Source: Brevibacillus brevis
Lineage (GTDB): Bacteria > Bacillota > Bacilli > Brevibacillales > Brevibacillaceae
Assembly: GCF_001039275.2 (NCBI RefSeq)
Contig: NZ_CP030117.1
Location: 4,301,001 to 4,365,000 of the forward strand
Direction of reading: 5' to 3'
DNA length: 64,000 bases
Positions 43,331-52,437 of this stretch are shown one piece after another (position 1 is the first letter of the stretch; every line of letters begins with the position of its first letter). The translations under genes were made by a program, and so were the position numbers. Below the pieces are notes generated by a model. The model had not been told where the DNA came from. It did not search any database and was given only the letters and a program-made list of their open reading frames with translations.

Positions 43331-44251
43331 CTAGGTCATTTCCTTGCACGGATAATCGGGAAAAAATTGTTGGACGAGCTGCTCCATATCACTTGGCAGC
43401 GGCTCCTCCCAGTTCATCGCAAGACCGCTACGCGGATGGACAAAGGATAGCCCCCATGCATGCAAAGCTTGTCTGCCGATATGCTCCCGTTCTCCCCCGT
43501 ACAGATCATCTCCTGCAAGTGGGTGCCCTTCACTGCTCATATGTACGCGAATCTGATGCGTGCGCCCTGTCTCCAACTTCACCTCGACAAAACTCATTCC
43601 TTCCCCTCGGGCAAGCACACGATAATGGGTAACAGCTGTCTGCCCATCCGGCCTTACCTGTCTGGTGATAAACGAATTTTCCGCCAGTCCAATCGGCGCA
43701 TCAATCGTACCTTCGTCTGACTCCACGAGCCCTTGAACGATAGCTCGATAGGTCCGCTGCAACGTCCTGATCTGCTGCATGCGGCTGAATTGTTCATGCG
43801 CCCATTGATTCTTGGCTACGATCATCAAGCCTGATGTATCTTTATCCAAACGGTTCACCGCTCGGAACTTTCTGTGCTCACCACGCTTTTTCCAATAAGC
43901 GATCATCCCGTTGGCCAAAGTCCCACTGGGATGATTTCCTGTCGGATGAACGACCAATCCCGCTGGCTTGGCGATGACCATCAAATCCTCGTCCTCATAA
44001 CGGATGGAGAGCGGCATGTCCTCTGGGGCAACGGTCTCTTCCGCCTCTTCTTCAACCATGACTGCTATTTTATCGCCGGCATTCAATTTTTCGTTCACGA
44101 ATACGAGGACGCCATTCCGTGTAATGGAGCCTTTAAATTTGGCACGAATGAGCAAACGACGCGATACACCATACCGCTTTTGCAGTACTTCTCGCACGGT
44201 TTGCCCTGCATCTGCCTCATCTACCGTAAAGCTTATTAATTCTTCTAGCAT
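43331..44251 (-). CDS. RluA/RluD-family pseudouridine synthase
   Basis: A 306-residue enzyme. An S4-type RNA-binding domain (about 15-75; GVSRRLLIRAKFKGSITRNG) precedes the synthase domain, with the catalytic Asp in FRAVNRLDKDTSGLMIVAKN (near 135) and a GRTHQIRVHMSSEGHPLAGDDLYGG block. It isomerises uridine in ribosomal or transfer RNA; the target cannot be told. A start site (AAAGGAG) precedes the ATG. It is the likely source of read-through into the homogentisate leader if the terminator at 43207 fails. Confidence 0.9.
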   Translation of the reverse strand: MLEELISFTVDEADAGQTVREVLQKRYGVSRRLLIRAKFKGSITRNGVLVFVNEKLNAGDKIAVMVEEEAEETVAPEDMPLSIRYEDEDLMVIAKPAGLVVHPTGNHPSGTLANGMIAYWKKRGEHRKFRAVNRLDKDTSGLMIVAKNQWAHEQFSRMQQIRTLQRTYRAIVQGLVESDEGTIDAPIGLAENSFITRQVRPDGQTAVTHYRVLARGEGMSFVEVKLETGRTHQIRVHMSSEGHPLAGDDLYGGEREHIGRQALHAWGLSFVHPRSGLAMNWEEPLPSDMEQLVQQFFPDYPCKEMT

Positions 44252-44291
44252 GTTGTCTCTCCTTTAAGTCTTCCCTTCCCCTCAGTATAAC

Positions 44292-44322
44292 AAAAAACGA
44301 TCATGGCTGTTTGGCCATGACC
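44292..44322 (-). terminator. Terminator after the 159-residue lipoprotein gene
   Basis: GGTCATGGC/GCCATGATC hairpin followed by TTTTTT on the minus strand, beyond the stop at 44336. Confidence 0.78.
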
Positions 44323-44335
44323 GTCCAGAATGCTA

Positions 44336-44815
44336 TCAGATGTTGTCTTTCACTTCGATGACAAATGCATGACCTGCATCACCTTGCGTCCACTGACCGC
44401 GAACATCGAACAAATACCAGCCTGGCTGTTCGGGTGCTTTCCACTGATTGCCGTTTTCTACTGCTTGCTCAACTTCATTCATACCGTTCCATTGGGTTAC
44501 CTTGAGTGTATTTGCAGTTGGCTGCTGGGCAAAAGTGACGGTCAGCGTAGCCCCAGGCTTTACTTGCAGGGGCGCAGGCTTTTGCTCTGCGACGAGTTCC
44601 GGTGGTGCCGCCGTATCCTTGCAAATCGCCTCGCTATTATAGCTCCAGCAGGAAGATGCAGGCACCGTCGCAGCAGTTTTTCCGCTCCATTCAATGACTG
44701 GCTGTGGTGGTTCCGCAAGCTGCGAAGTCCCTTGCGCGGACGATCCGTTCCCACACCCTGTCAGTAATAGTGTCGCTATCAGAAATAGTTGACCAAGCCA
44801 TCCTACCTTTTTCAT
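44336..44815 (-). CDS. Lipoprotein, unknown function
   Basis: A 159-residue protein with a lipobox (LLTGCG, lipidated Cys21). A Ser/Gln/Pro-rich linker precedes a domain with two cysteines (about 56 and 65) that could form a disulphide. The second half looks beta-sandwich-like, with LKVTQWNG and PGWYLFDVRGQW strands. It is not similar to anything I can name. GAGGTGATTGG precedes the ATG, and it is a single gene with its own terminator. Confidence 0.75.
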   Translation of the reverse strand: MKKVGWLGQLFLIATLLLTGCGNGSSAQGTSQLAEPPQPVIEWSGKTAATVPASSCWSYNSEAICKDTAAPPELVAEQKPAPLQVKPGATLTVTFAQQPTANTLKVTQWNGMNEVEQAVENGNQWKAPEQPGWYLFDVRGQWTQGDAGHAFVIEVKDNI

Positions 44816-44888
44816 CCAATCACCTCAAACCTATGACGCTAGAAAAAGGGGATTCGTTTCATACAACTTGGCTCAGTCGATCATTGCC

Positions 44889-45593
44889 CTATGATTGCCA
44901 AACACGAGCAGGAATCGAAAAAGTAGTAGAGACCTCTTTTACATAGTCATCAAGTTGTTCTGCCGGATTTTCGATTGGCTTGCCATGGCATACTTCCAAA
45001 TAGCGTGGTCGCAATTGGCGGACGATCAAACTGCTTTTGAGTGCTTCAGCCATATCCGCCGTAAACATCGGCATGGGACGATGCAATCTGCCGCGTTTGG
45101 AAGTAAACAAGTCTCCCGCTAAAAGAACTCCATCCTTTTCGTGATAATACACCACATGCCCCGGAGAATGACCAGGTGTCAGATAAGGTTGCAATTCGCC
45201 AATGGGAGCTATATTCCCTTCGGCATCCTCTGGCAAAGACTGAGCCAGGCCAGGCTGGACGTTTACTTCCAGCTTTTTACGACGAGGATACAGCTCTTTC
45301 CCTTCCATATAAGGAATCTCGATTCGATGGGCAAAGACTGGTACAGATTCTGCCGCCGCCATTTTTTTAACGGCCCCCACATGATCCGAATGACCATGCG
45401 TCAGCAAAATTCGTTTGAGTGGTCCTGCATTCAACTGTTTGATAAAAGCCATAATCCGGTTCGTCATAAATGGCATCCCTGCATCAACGAGCGTAACGCC
45501 ATCTTCCTCCCTGACAATCCAGACCCGCAAAGGAATCAACAACCATGCTTTGATACACCAAATGTTCGCCGAGATTTGCTCCACTCTGATCAT
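44889..45593 (-). CDS. Metallo-beta-lactamase-fold hydrolase
   Basis: A 234-residue MBL enzyme with THGHSDHVGAVKK (near 67), TPGHSPGHVVYYHEKDGVLLAGD and a final CHGKPI block, all zinc ligands of the glyoxalase II-like group. It follows a TetR regulator by eight bases in one operon. Three palindromes upstream of the regulator suggest tight repression, so the substrate is probably an induced xenobiotic or lactone (inference). There is no signal peptide. GGGAGTGACG precedes the ATG. Confidence 0.84.
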   Translation of the reverse strand: MIRVEQISANIWCIKAWLLIPLRVWIVREEDGVTLVDAGMPFMTNRIMAFIKQLNAGPLKRILLTHGHSDHVGAVKKMAAAESVPVFAHRIEIPYMEGKELYPRRKKLEVNVQPGLAQSLPEDAEGNIAPIGELQPYLTPGHSPGHVVYYHEKDGVLLAGDLFTSKRGRLHRPMPMFTADMAEALKSSLIVRQLRPRYLEVCHGKPIENPAEQLDDYVKEVSTTFSIPARVWQS

Positions 45594-45600
45594 TCTCTCG

Positions 45601-46230
45601 TCACTCCCTGTTCATTATTTTTTGACTTCCTGCGAGAAAAACATCTACAGCTAAAGCGAATGTAGGTGCCAGCCTTTCTATCAAGCTGTCCAATGGTTCT
45701 TCGGAATGTGTATACGTACCGACGATGCCATGCAACGTGTAGAAGTAAATCCGTGCATGAGCCAGTGCTTTTTCTTCCTCTATGTCACTTGGCAAGCAAC
45801 GTCTTACAGCCTCCCTCAATAAACCAAACAATTGATTCCGCAGCGTTTGCAAGTCTTTTTCCGGCTCCTCTACATCGATCCGAGAGGCTTTGATCATGAA
45901 GAATAAGGTATACATCGTTCGATTGCGCAAGCAAAAGTGAATGAACTGACTGCTGATTTCACGCAGGTTCTCTTCTGGTGTTCGTCCGTGTTTGGACAGT
46001 GTTTCTTCCATCTGTAGAGCCAAGCTTTGCAAAGGTTCCTTGGATAGATGATGAAGCAGAGCTTCTTTGTCCTTGAAATAAATATAGAGGGTTGTATGGG
46101 AACAGCCGGCTGCTTTGGCGATTTCCCTGATGGATACCGTATCAAAGCCTCGGGTTGCGAAAAGGTCTGCTGCCGCCGTCAAAATCGCCCGTTTCGTTTC
46201 TTCTGAGCGTATTTCTTGTTTGCTTGCCAT
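45601..46230 (-). CDS. TetR/AcrR family regulator
   Basis: A 209-residue TetR protein. The HTH is within residues 10-60 (ILTAAADLFATRGFDTVSIREIAKAAGCSHTTLYIYFKDKE). The ligand domain is helical and ends in a long helix. It is the first gene of an operon with the MBL hydrolase. The upstream region (46267-46311) has three copies of a 13-base palindrome, the likely operators, overlapping an A/T-rich promoter, so it probably autoregulates. Confidence 0.87.
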   Translation of the reverse strand: MASKQEIRSEETKRAILTAAADLFATRGFDTVSIREIAKAAGCSHTTLYIYFKDKEALLHHLSKEPLQSLALQMEETLSKHGRTPEENLREISSQFIHFCLRNRTMYTLFFMIKASRIDVEEPEKDLQTLRNQLFGLLREAVRRCLPSDIEEEKALAHARIYFYTLHGIVGTYTHSEEPLDSLIERLAPTFALAVDVFLAGSQKIMNRE

Positions 46231-46266
46231 GCGAGATATTCAGCTCCTTGCTTCTCGAAAAATTTA

Positions 46267-46311
46267 TAACCAGTGGTTAGTAACCGTTGGTTATAATATA
46301 ACCATTGGTTA
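46267..46311. promoter_or_regulatory. Three tandem 13-bp palindromic operators
   Basis: TAACCAGTGGTTA (46267-46279), TAACCGTTGGTTA (46281-46293) and TAACCATTGGTTA (46299-46311). The arms TAACC/GGTTA are identical in all three, with a variable centre. Centre spacings are 14 and 18 bases. They lie 37-81 bases before the TetR start, with an A/T-rich stretch (TATATTATAA on the minus strand) that may be the -10. Confidence 0.75.
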
Positions 46312-46350
46312 CTAAATGCGTCAAGACTATTTTTTCCACTTGCTGCAAAT

Positions 46351-46389
46351 AAAAAAACTCCCTTTTCGTCACTTGGACAAAAAGGGAGC
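46351..46389 (-). terminator. Terminator after tpx
   Basis: CTCCCTTTT/AAAAGGGAG hairpin followed by a T7 run on the minus strand, 18 bases beyond the tpx stop. Confidence 0.85.
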
Positions 46390-46406
46390 TTACTTATGAA
46401 AATTGC

Positions 46407-46928
46407 TTACTTCGCAGCTTGTGCAGCAGCAATCGCCGCTTCGTAGTTTGGATGCTCACCAGCCGCAGCCACATACTCAGCGTGTACAACCTTGTCGTTT
46501 GCATCGATTACGAATACAGCGCGAGCCAAGAGACGGAATTCTTTGATCGCTACGCCGTAAGCTGTACCAAAGCTCAGGTCTTTGTGGTCAGATACTGTTT
46601 TCACTTTGTCGATGCCAGCAGCACCGCACCAGCGGTTTTGCGCGAATGGCAGGTCAACGGAAACAGTCAGCACAGTAACGCCGTCCAATTTCGCAGCCTC
46701 TTCGTTGAAACGGCGAGTTTGTGCATCGCACACGCCAGTGTCAATAGAAGGGATTACGGAGATGATGCGAACCGTGCCTTTGGAATCTTCCAAAGTTACA
46801 GGGGACAGATCGCCACCTACTACAGTAAAGTTAGGAGCAGTATCTCCTACTTTGATTTCAGGACCGAGCAGTGTTACAGGACCACCTTTGAATACAAATG
46901 CGCCTTGACGCTCAACAGCAGTTGTCAT
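46407..46928 (-). CDS. tpx: Thiol peroxidase (atypical 2-Cys peroxiredoxin)
   Basis: 173 residues from the ATG at 46928; the longer frame to 46976 adds unrelated residues. Peroxidatic Cys67 is in [14 protein letters not shown] and resolving Cys101 in [10 protein letters not shown], the Tpx pattern. It reduces hydrogen and alkyl peroxides in the cytosol using thioredoxin. The length matches the family. GAGGAGGAAG precedes the ATG. It is monocistronic. Confidence 0.93.
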   Translation of the reverse strand: MTTAVERQGAFVFKGGPVTLLGPEIKVGDTAPNFTVVGGDLSPVTLEDSKGTVRIISVIPSIDTGVCDAQTRRFNEEAAKLDGVTVLTVSVDLPFAQNRWCGAAGIDKVKTVSDHKDLSFGTAYGVAIKEFRLLARAVFVIDANDKVVHAEYVAAAGEHPNYEAAIAAAQAAK

Positions 46929-47017
46929 GATTTCTTCCTCCTCACCAAATCTTTCAGTATGTACCTCAATTATCATACCCTATCATTCACTTTTTTTCAC
47001 TATGCCAATAGTAGAAA

Positions 47018-47551
47018 TTACAGATTCACTTGCACTTTCCCGCTTTGCTTGGCTTGTACCTCGGCGATTCGCTTCACTTCATGCTCATATTCCCAATCCG
47101 TTTTCGCATTCAGCTCATGACAGCGCATCAGCGCGTGATAGAGGGCAAAAGCGAAGGTAACCTGCTTCATTTCGTACCGCGTTCCATGTGCTTTCGGCAA
47201 CGCCGTGTTGATAATCTCAATTTGATAGGTAGCTTTTTCACGCTTGTCTCTGACTGGCACGATATACCCCATACGCTTTAAGACATGACCGTAATCGAAT
47301 TCTCCTTCATCGTCAAAATCGATGGTGTCGTCCGATGTTGCCAAATACTCCAGCAAGGTCCCCATATCCAACGTTTCGAAGCAAGCAGGCTTTGGCATGG
47401 ACAAAACTGAGCCATCATTGTTTACAAAATAAATATAGTCGCGATAATGAAAGATCAGTTCATCTTCTGGAACTTCTTCGGGAAACATCCATTGATTTTG
47501 CGGTATCAGGTAACGCCAGATTTGGGCAGGTTCACAATGGAGTAATTCCAT
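47018..47551 (-). CDS. Hypothetical protein
   Basis: A 177-residue soluble protein with a strong site (AAAAGGAGGG) upstream of the ATG. The N-terminal half is rich in aromatic residues (IWRYLIPQNQWMFPEE, FHYRDYIYFVNNDG) and acidic turns; the C-terminal half is helical (TFAFALYHALMRCHELN). No domain is recognised. It has Cys6 and two other cysteines without metal spacing. It sits between the GGCT-fold gene (49 bases upstream) and tpx; it could be co-transcribed with the GGCT-fold gene. Confidence 0.7.
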   Translation of the reverse strand: MELLHCEPAQIWRYLIPQNQWMFPEEVPEDELIFHYRDYIYFVNNDGSVLSMPKPACFETLDMGTLLEYLATSDDTIDFDDEGEFDYGHVLKRMGYIVPVRDKREKATYQIEIINTALPKAHGTRYEMKQVTFAFALYHALMRCHELNAKTDWEYEHEVKRIAEVQAKQSGKVQVNL

Positions 47552-47600
47552 GGCAGGGCTCCCTCCTTTTCCCTACCAGTTTTGGCAAAACCAGCACTGG

Positions 47601-48044
47601 CTATTCAGACAGCTCCTGCATGTAGCGTCGCCAATTCCCATGCGGAATGTGCACGCCTGTTTGCTTGACCAGGTCTTGATCCAAATAACGATAAACGTAG
47701 ACGTTCACGACCTGACCTGTTCCCTCCATCGTCGCTGGCACGATGATCCGTTCGTATTCATTGCGCGGATCACCCTGGCCATAGTACGTCTCCAGCTTGT
47801 CCAGTCCAGCTAGTGCTTGCTCGTACACGTCAGGGGCAAACATGACGATCTCCCCCACGACCTTCTGCTCGCCTTTCAGCAATCCCGGATAGCCTGCCGG
47901 CAAGTGATAGATCTCGCCTTGAATCGTCGCAGGTGTTGCCTCATGCTCATATGGTTTTACGTAATTCCTATGATTTCCAAAGCCCGCCAAAAGTGTGCCA
48001 TACACAAATACAGGCAGCTTGTCGTTCTGCTTGTTCACGCTCAT
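47601..48044 (-). CDS. Gamma-glutamylcyclotransferase-fold (AIG2/YtfP-like) protein
   Basis: A 147-residue protein with the hallmark VYGTLLAG near the N-terminus and an EIYHLPAGYPGLL segment typical of the GGCT-like fold. A Glu (in the LDKLETYYG region) can act as the general acid/base. Family members cleave gamma-glutamyl amines or make 5-oxoproline. CACAGGAGG precedes the ATG. It is divergent from pyc. Confidence 0.82.
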   Translation of the reverse strand: MSVNKQNDKLPVFVYGTLLAGFGNHRNYVKPYEHEATPATIQGEIYHLPAGYPGLLKGEQKVVGEIVMFAPDVYEQALAGLDKLETYYGQGDPRNEYERIIVPATMEGTGQVVNVYVYRYLDQDLVKQTGVHIPHGNWRRYMQELSE

Positions 48045-48156
48045 CTATCCTCCTGTGATCGAAAAAAGTGTGTCTTGTGTCGAGAAAATTTTGTATATTT
48101 GTTCTATATATAATTTTAATGCGTCTTTTTTTCCGAGACGTAAGGGGGAGAGAATA

Positions 48157-51100
48157 ATGAAAAAGAGAAAAATCAATCGCCTACTGGTAGCAAACCGCGG
48201 TGAGATCGCCATTCGGATCTTTCGTGCAGCAACGGAACTCGGCATACGTACGGTAGCCGTATACTCCGAGCAGGACAATGTTTCTATCCATCGCTTCAAG
48301 GCTGACGAGTCTTACTTGGTCGGTGCGGGAAAAGGGCCTATTGAGGCTTACCTCGATATCGAAAGTATCATCGAAATTGCCAAGCGCAACGATATCGATG
48401 CCATTCACCCAGGCTATGGATTTCTTGCTGAAAATGCTGATTTTGCAAAGCGTTGCCAAGAGGAAGGCATCATTTTCATTGGACCATCCCCTGAGCTGAT
48501 CGACAAATTCGGGGACAAGGTAGAAGCACGTCGTCTTGCGATTGAAGCGGAAATCCCAGTGATTCCAGGCACTCCGGAGCCGATCGAAACACTCCAAGAG
48601 GCGCTTCTTTTTGCCAAAGAATACGGCTACCCCATCATTATTAAAGGCGTATCTGGCGGCGGAGGGCGTGGCATGCGTATCGTCCGCAGTCAGGAGGAAT
48701 TGCAAGATTCGTTAGATCGTGCACGTTCCGAGGCCCGCTCTTCCTTCGGCAATGCCAAGGTGTATTTGGAGCGATACTTGGAGCAGCCCAAACACATCGA
48801 GGTCCAAATTCTCGGTGACAACCAAGGAAACATCGTCCATCTGTATGAGCGCGATTGCTCCGTTCAACGGCGCCATCAAAAAGTGGTCGAAGTAGCACCG
48901 AGCCTATCGTTGGACGACAAACTGCGTGAAGATATTTGCCAGGCTGCTCTCACTCTCATGAAAAAAGCCGGTTATTCGAACGCTGGAACAGTCGAGTTTT
49001 TGTTGACGCCGGACAAGCGTTTTTACTTTATAGAAGTCAATCCACGTATTCAAGTAGAGCATACCATCACGGAGCTTATCACTGGAATCGACATTGTTCA
49101 GTCGCAGATTCGCGTAGCCGAGGGTCATGCGCTCTCCGATGAGGAGATTGGCATTCGAGCGCAAAGTGATATCCAGATGAGTGGTTTTGCCATCCAGTGC
49201 CGTGTCACGACAGAAGACGCTGAAAACAACTTCCTGCCAGATGCCGGTCGCTTGTCCGCCTGGCGTTCCGGTGGCGGCTTCGGTGTAAGGCTGGACGGTG
49301 GCAATGGTTATCCAGGCGCGATCATTACCCCGTTTTATGACTCGCTTCTGGTCAAGATTTCTACGTATGGCGCGAGCTTTGATCAAGCCGCTCGCAAAAT
49401 GCTGCGCACATTGCGTGAGTTCCGTATCCGTGGCGTGAAAACGAACCTGCCGTTTTTGGAAAATGTCGTGACACATCCTGATTTTTTGAGTGGCAACTAC
49501 GATACATCGTTTATTGACACCAAGCCAGAGCTGTTCATCTTCCCTGGCCGTCAGGACCGTGGTACCAAATTACTATCTTATATCGGAGACACGATTGTCA
49601 ACGGATATCCTGGTCTTCAGAAATCGGAGAAAAAGCCGCACTTCGACTCGCCTCGCATCCCGCGGACACCATTTACCCAGCCATATCCGGACGGTACGAA
49701 GCAAATTTTGGATAAAGAAGGTGCCGACGGTCTGGTACGCTGGATTCAGGCGCAGAAGCAGGTGCTTGTCACAGACACGACATTCCGCGATGCCCACCAG
49801 TCTTTGTTTGCGACGCGTGTGCGCACGTACGATCTCGCCTCCGTTGCAGAAGCGACAGGCAAGCTCGGTTCCGGGCTCTTCTCGTTGGAGATGTGGGGCG
49901 GTGCCACTTTTGACACGACGATGCGCTTTTTGCAGGAATCTCCCTGGGAACGGCTGCAAATCCTTCGCCAACGCATACCGAATGTTCTGTTCCAAATGCT
50001 CTTGCGCGGAGCAAATGGCGTAGGCTACACCAATTACCCGGATAATGTGATTCATGCCTTTGTCAAAGCCTCTGCGGAAAACGGCATCGATGTCTTTCGG
50101 ATCTTTGACAGCCTGAACTGGCTTCCCGGAATGCAAACAGCGATTGAAGCCGTACGTGAATCTGGCAAGGTCGCCGAAGCAGCGATTTGCTACACCGGAG
50201 ATATTCTGGACCCGACCAAGACCAAATACAGCTTGGCCTACTATGTCAATCTGGCTAAGGAATTGGAAAAAGCAGGTGCCCATATTCTCGCGATCAAGGA
50301 TATGGCAGGTCTTTTGAAGCCGTATGCTGCTTATTCCCTCGTCTCTACTTTAAAACAAGAAATCAGCATTCCGATCCATCTGCATACGCACGATACATCA
50401 GGAAATGCTGGCGCCATGCTTCTGAAAGCGATCGAAGCAGGCGTGGATATCGTCGATGCTTGCGTCAGCTCCATGTCTGGACTCACTTCCCAGCCAAGCT
50501 TGAACGGGTTGATCGCGAGCTTGGCCCATACGGAGCGTGAGACTGGCTTATCTCTTGAATCGTTCAACAAGCTGTCTGATTACTGGGAGGATGTACGTCC
50601 GTACTACCAAGGCTTTGAAAGCGGCATGAAAGCGAGTAACACCGAGGTGTACGTTCATGAAATGCCTGGAGGCCAATACACCAATCTGGAGCAGCAAGCC
50701 AAAGCGGTTGGACTGGAAGGTCGTTGGGACGAAGTGAAGCACATGTATGCTGTCGTCAATCAGATGTGTGGCGACATCGTAAAAGTGACGCCGTCATCCA
50801 AGGTCGTCGGTGATATGGCCCTGTTCATGGTCCAAAACAATTTGAATGAGGAAAACATTTGGGAGAAAGGCACACGCCTCGACTTTCCGGATTCCGTCAT
50901 TCAATTTTTCCAAGGGTATCTCGGCCAACCGCCGGGAGGGTTCCCGAAGAAGTTGCAGGAGCTCGTGCTAAAAGGTCGCGATGCCTTTACGGCACGTCCT
51001 GGCGAATTGCTCGCGCCCATTGACTTTGCGCAAGTTGCTTCTGAGTTGGAAGCCAAAATCGGACGTGAACCCAGTCATTTAGACGTCCTGTCGTATATCA

Positions 51101-51603
51101 TGTATCCGCAAGTCTATTTGCAATTTGAACAACGCCTGAAGGAATACGGTGATCTGTCGGTATTGAATACGGGAACGTTTTTCTACGGATTGCGACCGGG
51201 TGAGGAAACTGCCATCACGATCGAGCGTGGTAAAACATTGATTATCAAGCTGGTCGCAGTCGGCGAGCTTCATCCAGATGGCCGACGCATCATCTATTTT
51301 GAACTAAACGGACAGCCACGTGAAATCTTCATCCGTGACCAATCCGCAAAAGTCTCTGAACTGATCCGCCGAAAAGCAGAAGCGCAAAACCCTGCCCACC
51401 TCGGTGCCTCCATGCCAGGAAAAGTGCTCAAGGTGCTTGTAGCAGAAGGTGACAAGGTGCGAAAAGGCGAGCATCTTCTGGTGAGTGAAGCGATGAAAAT
51501 GGAAACGACGATTCAAGCCCCGCTCGACGGAAAAATTAAAGCCGTCTACGTGAAAGCAGGCGAAGCTATTCAAACTGGCGATCTGCTCATTGAAATGGAG
51601 TAG
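48157..51603 (+). CDS. pyc: Pyruvate carboxylase
   Basis: 1148 residues from the ATG at 48157 after AAGGGGGAGAG, the usual Bacillus length. The order is biotin carboxylase (about 1-455; ATP grasp, KGVSGGGGRGMRIV), carboxyltransferase (about 525-815; DTTFRDAHQSLFATRVRT, with the metal-binding HLHTHDTSG), allosteric linker (PC tetramerisation, about 865-1065) and biotin carboxyl carrier, with Lys1114 in the biotinylated SEAMKMETT. It makes oxaloacetate from pyruvate and bicarbonate, refilling the TCA cycle. Acetyl-CoA activation is expected from the family. Confidence 0.96.
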   Translation: MKKRKINRLLVANRGEIAIRIFRAATELGIRTVAVYSEQDNVSIHRFKADESYLVGAGKGPIEAYLDIESIIEIAKRNDIDAIHPGYGFLAENADFAKRCQEEGIIFIGPSPELIDKFGDKVEARRLAIEAEIPVIPGTPEPIETLQEALLFAKEYGYPIIIKGVSGGGGRGMRIVRSQEELQDSLDRARSEARSSFGNAKVYLERYLEQPKHIEVQILGDNQGNIVHLYERDCSVQRRHQKVVEVAPSLSLDDKLREDICQAALTLMKKAGYSNAGTVEFLLTPDKRFYFIEVNPRIQVEHTITELITGIDIVQSQIRVAEGHALSDEEIGIRAQSDIQMSGFAIQCRVTTEDAENNFLPDAGRLSAWRSGGGFGVRLDGGNGYPGAIITPFYDSLLVKISTYGASFDQAARKMLRTLREFRIRGVKTNLPFLENVVTHPDFLSGNYDTSFIDTKPELFIFPGRQDRGTKLLSYIGDTIVNGYPGLQKSEKKPHFDSPRIPRTPFTQPYPDGTKQILDKEGADGLVRWIQAQKQVLVTDTTFRDAHQSLFATRVRTYDLASVAEATGKLGSGLFSLEMWGGATFDTTMRFLQESPWERLQILRQRIPNVLFQMLLRGANGVGYTNYPDNVIHAFVKASAENGIDVFRIFDSLNWLPGMQTAIEAVRESGKVAEAAICYTGDILDPTKTKYSLAYYVNLAKELEKAGAHILAIKDMAGLLKPYAAYSLVSTLKQEISIPIHLHTHDTSGNAGAMLLKAIEAGVDIVDACVSSMSGLTSQPSLNGLIASLAHTERETGLSLESFNKLSDYWEDVRPYYQGFESGMKASNTEVYVHEMPGGQYTNLEQQAKAVGLEGRWDEVKHMYAVVNQMCGDIVKVTPSSKVVGDMALFMVQNNLNEENIWEKGTRLDFPDSVIQFFQGYLGQPPGGFPKKLQELVLKGRDAFTARPGELLAPIDFAQVASELEAKIGREPSHLDVLSYIMYPQVYLQFEQRLKEYGDLSVLNTGTFFYGLRPGEETAITIERGKTLIIKLVAVGELHPDGRRIIYFELNGQPREIFIRDQSAKVSELIRRKAEAQNPAHLGASMPGKVLKVLVAEGDKVRKGEHLLVSEAMKMETTIQAPLDGKIKAVYVKAGEAIQTGDLLIEME

Positions 51604-51676
51604 GCATCGTCTATAATAGGAGATAGTAAATTGTTCCTGGGGATTCATTCCATTTACATTTGAGGAGGTGACCGAC

Positions 51677-52363
51677 ATGAAAACGAATCGAGTCAGCCAT
51701 GTTCCATTTACGCAGCGGGTAGGCCGCTATCATTCCCATATGCTTCAGGCAAAACTAAGCACCCCAGTCAATCCGATTCTCAGTTTTAATTTGCAGCCGT
51801 ACTATACTCGTCAGCAGCAATGGACAACGGAGCTTTCCGATTCCTTATCGCGTCTGTACCGGTTTTCCTCAGATTTGGAGAAGAGTGCTCGGGAATTCAT
51901 TGCCGCCGGGAAAGACAGCGAGGCTGGACCTGACATTGAGGGATTACATGAGCGAACACAGTCATTAATAAGTAAATACAATCGCCTGAAGCTATTTCTT
52001 GCGGAAAAAGCAGATACCTTGACGACACAAAAGCTGGATGCATTCGCTCAAGTGGCAAAAGACGCAGAGGAAAAACTCCAAACGTTTGGAATCAAGCTGT
52101 TACCAGATGGACAACTGGAAATGGACGATGAGAAATGGTTGGAGGCCGTACAGACCAGCTATATGGACTATACAAATACAATGGAGCGTGTAGCCCAAGC
52201 ATTCCGAGCAGGTACATTGGGATTGCAAAGCAAGCCCCTTGGCTCCTTTTCACGTTACTACGAGGAAGCGATGGCCCTCCATCCTTATATCGCCTCCTCC
52301 AGCTCGAGCCTTCATTATCAGCATGTTGCGAAAACAGGCTTGTATGTAAACGAACTCTGGTAA
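51677..52363 (+). CDS. Hypothetical helical protein downstream of pyc
   Basis: 228 residues from the ATG at 51677, seven bases after GAGGAGGTGACC; the GTG at 51668 is inside that site. It is largely helical, with long coiled-coil runs (SDSLSRLYRFSSDLEK, ISKYNRLKLFLAEK) and a later LQTFGIKLLPDGQLEMDDEKW segment that recalls flagellin or FliD-type helical hairpins. I see no signal or known domain. It lies 73 bases after pyc, whose region lacks a terminator, so partial co-transcription is possible. A terminator follows. Confidence 0.68.
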   Translation: MKTNRVSHVPFTQRVGRYHSHMLQAKLSTPVNPILSFNLQPYYTRQQQWTTELSDSLSRLYRFSSDLEKSAREFIAAGKDSEAGPDIEGLHERTQSLISKYNRLKLFLAEKADTLTTQKLDAFAQVAKDAEEKLQTFGIKLLPDGQLEMDDEKWLEAVQTSYMDYTNTMERVAQAFRAGTLGLQSKPLGSFSRYYEEAMALHPYIASSSSSLHYQHVAKTGLYVNELW

Positions 52364-52384
52364 TGCCATACGTTTACTACCGAA

Positions 52385-52420
52385 AAACAGGTATGCCCCT
52401 TTTATGGAGCATACCTGTTT
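52385..52420. terminator. Shared terminator between the hypothetical gene and ytfJ
   Basis: Arms AAACAGGTATGC and GCATACCTGTTT (12 bases). The T-run is better on the minus strand (TTTTTCGG) beyond the ytfJ stop, but it also follows the plus-strand gene. Confidence 0.8.
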
Positions 52421-52437
52421 AGTGCTTGTCTTCCTTT

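Noticed and set aside
49573..50283. 236-codon minus-strand frame inside pyc
   Set aside because: It is antisense to the carboxyltransferase domain and reflects the codon bias of that gene.
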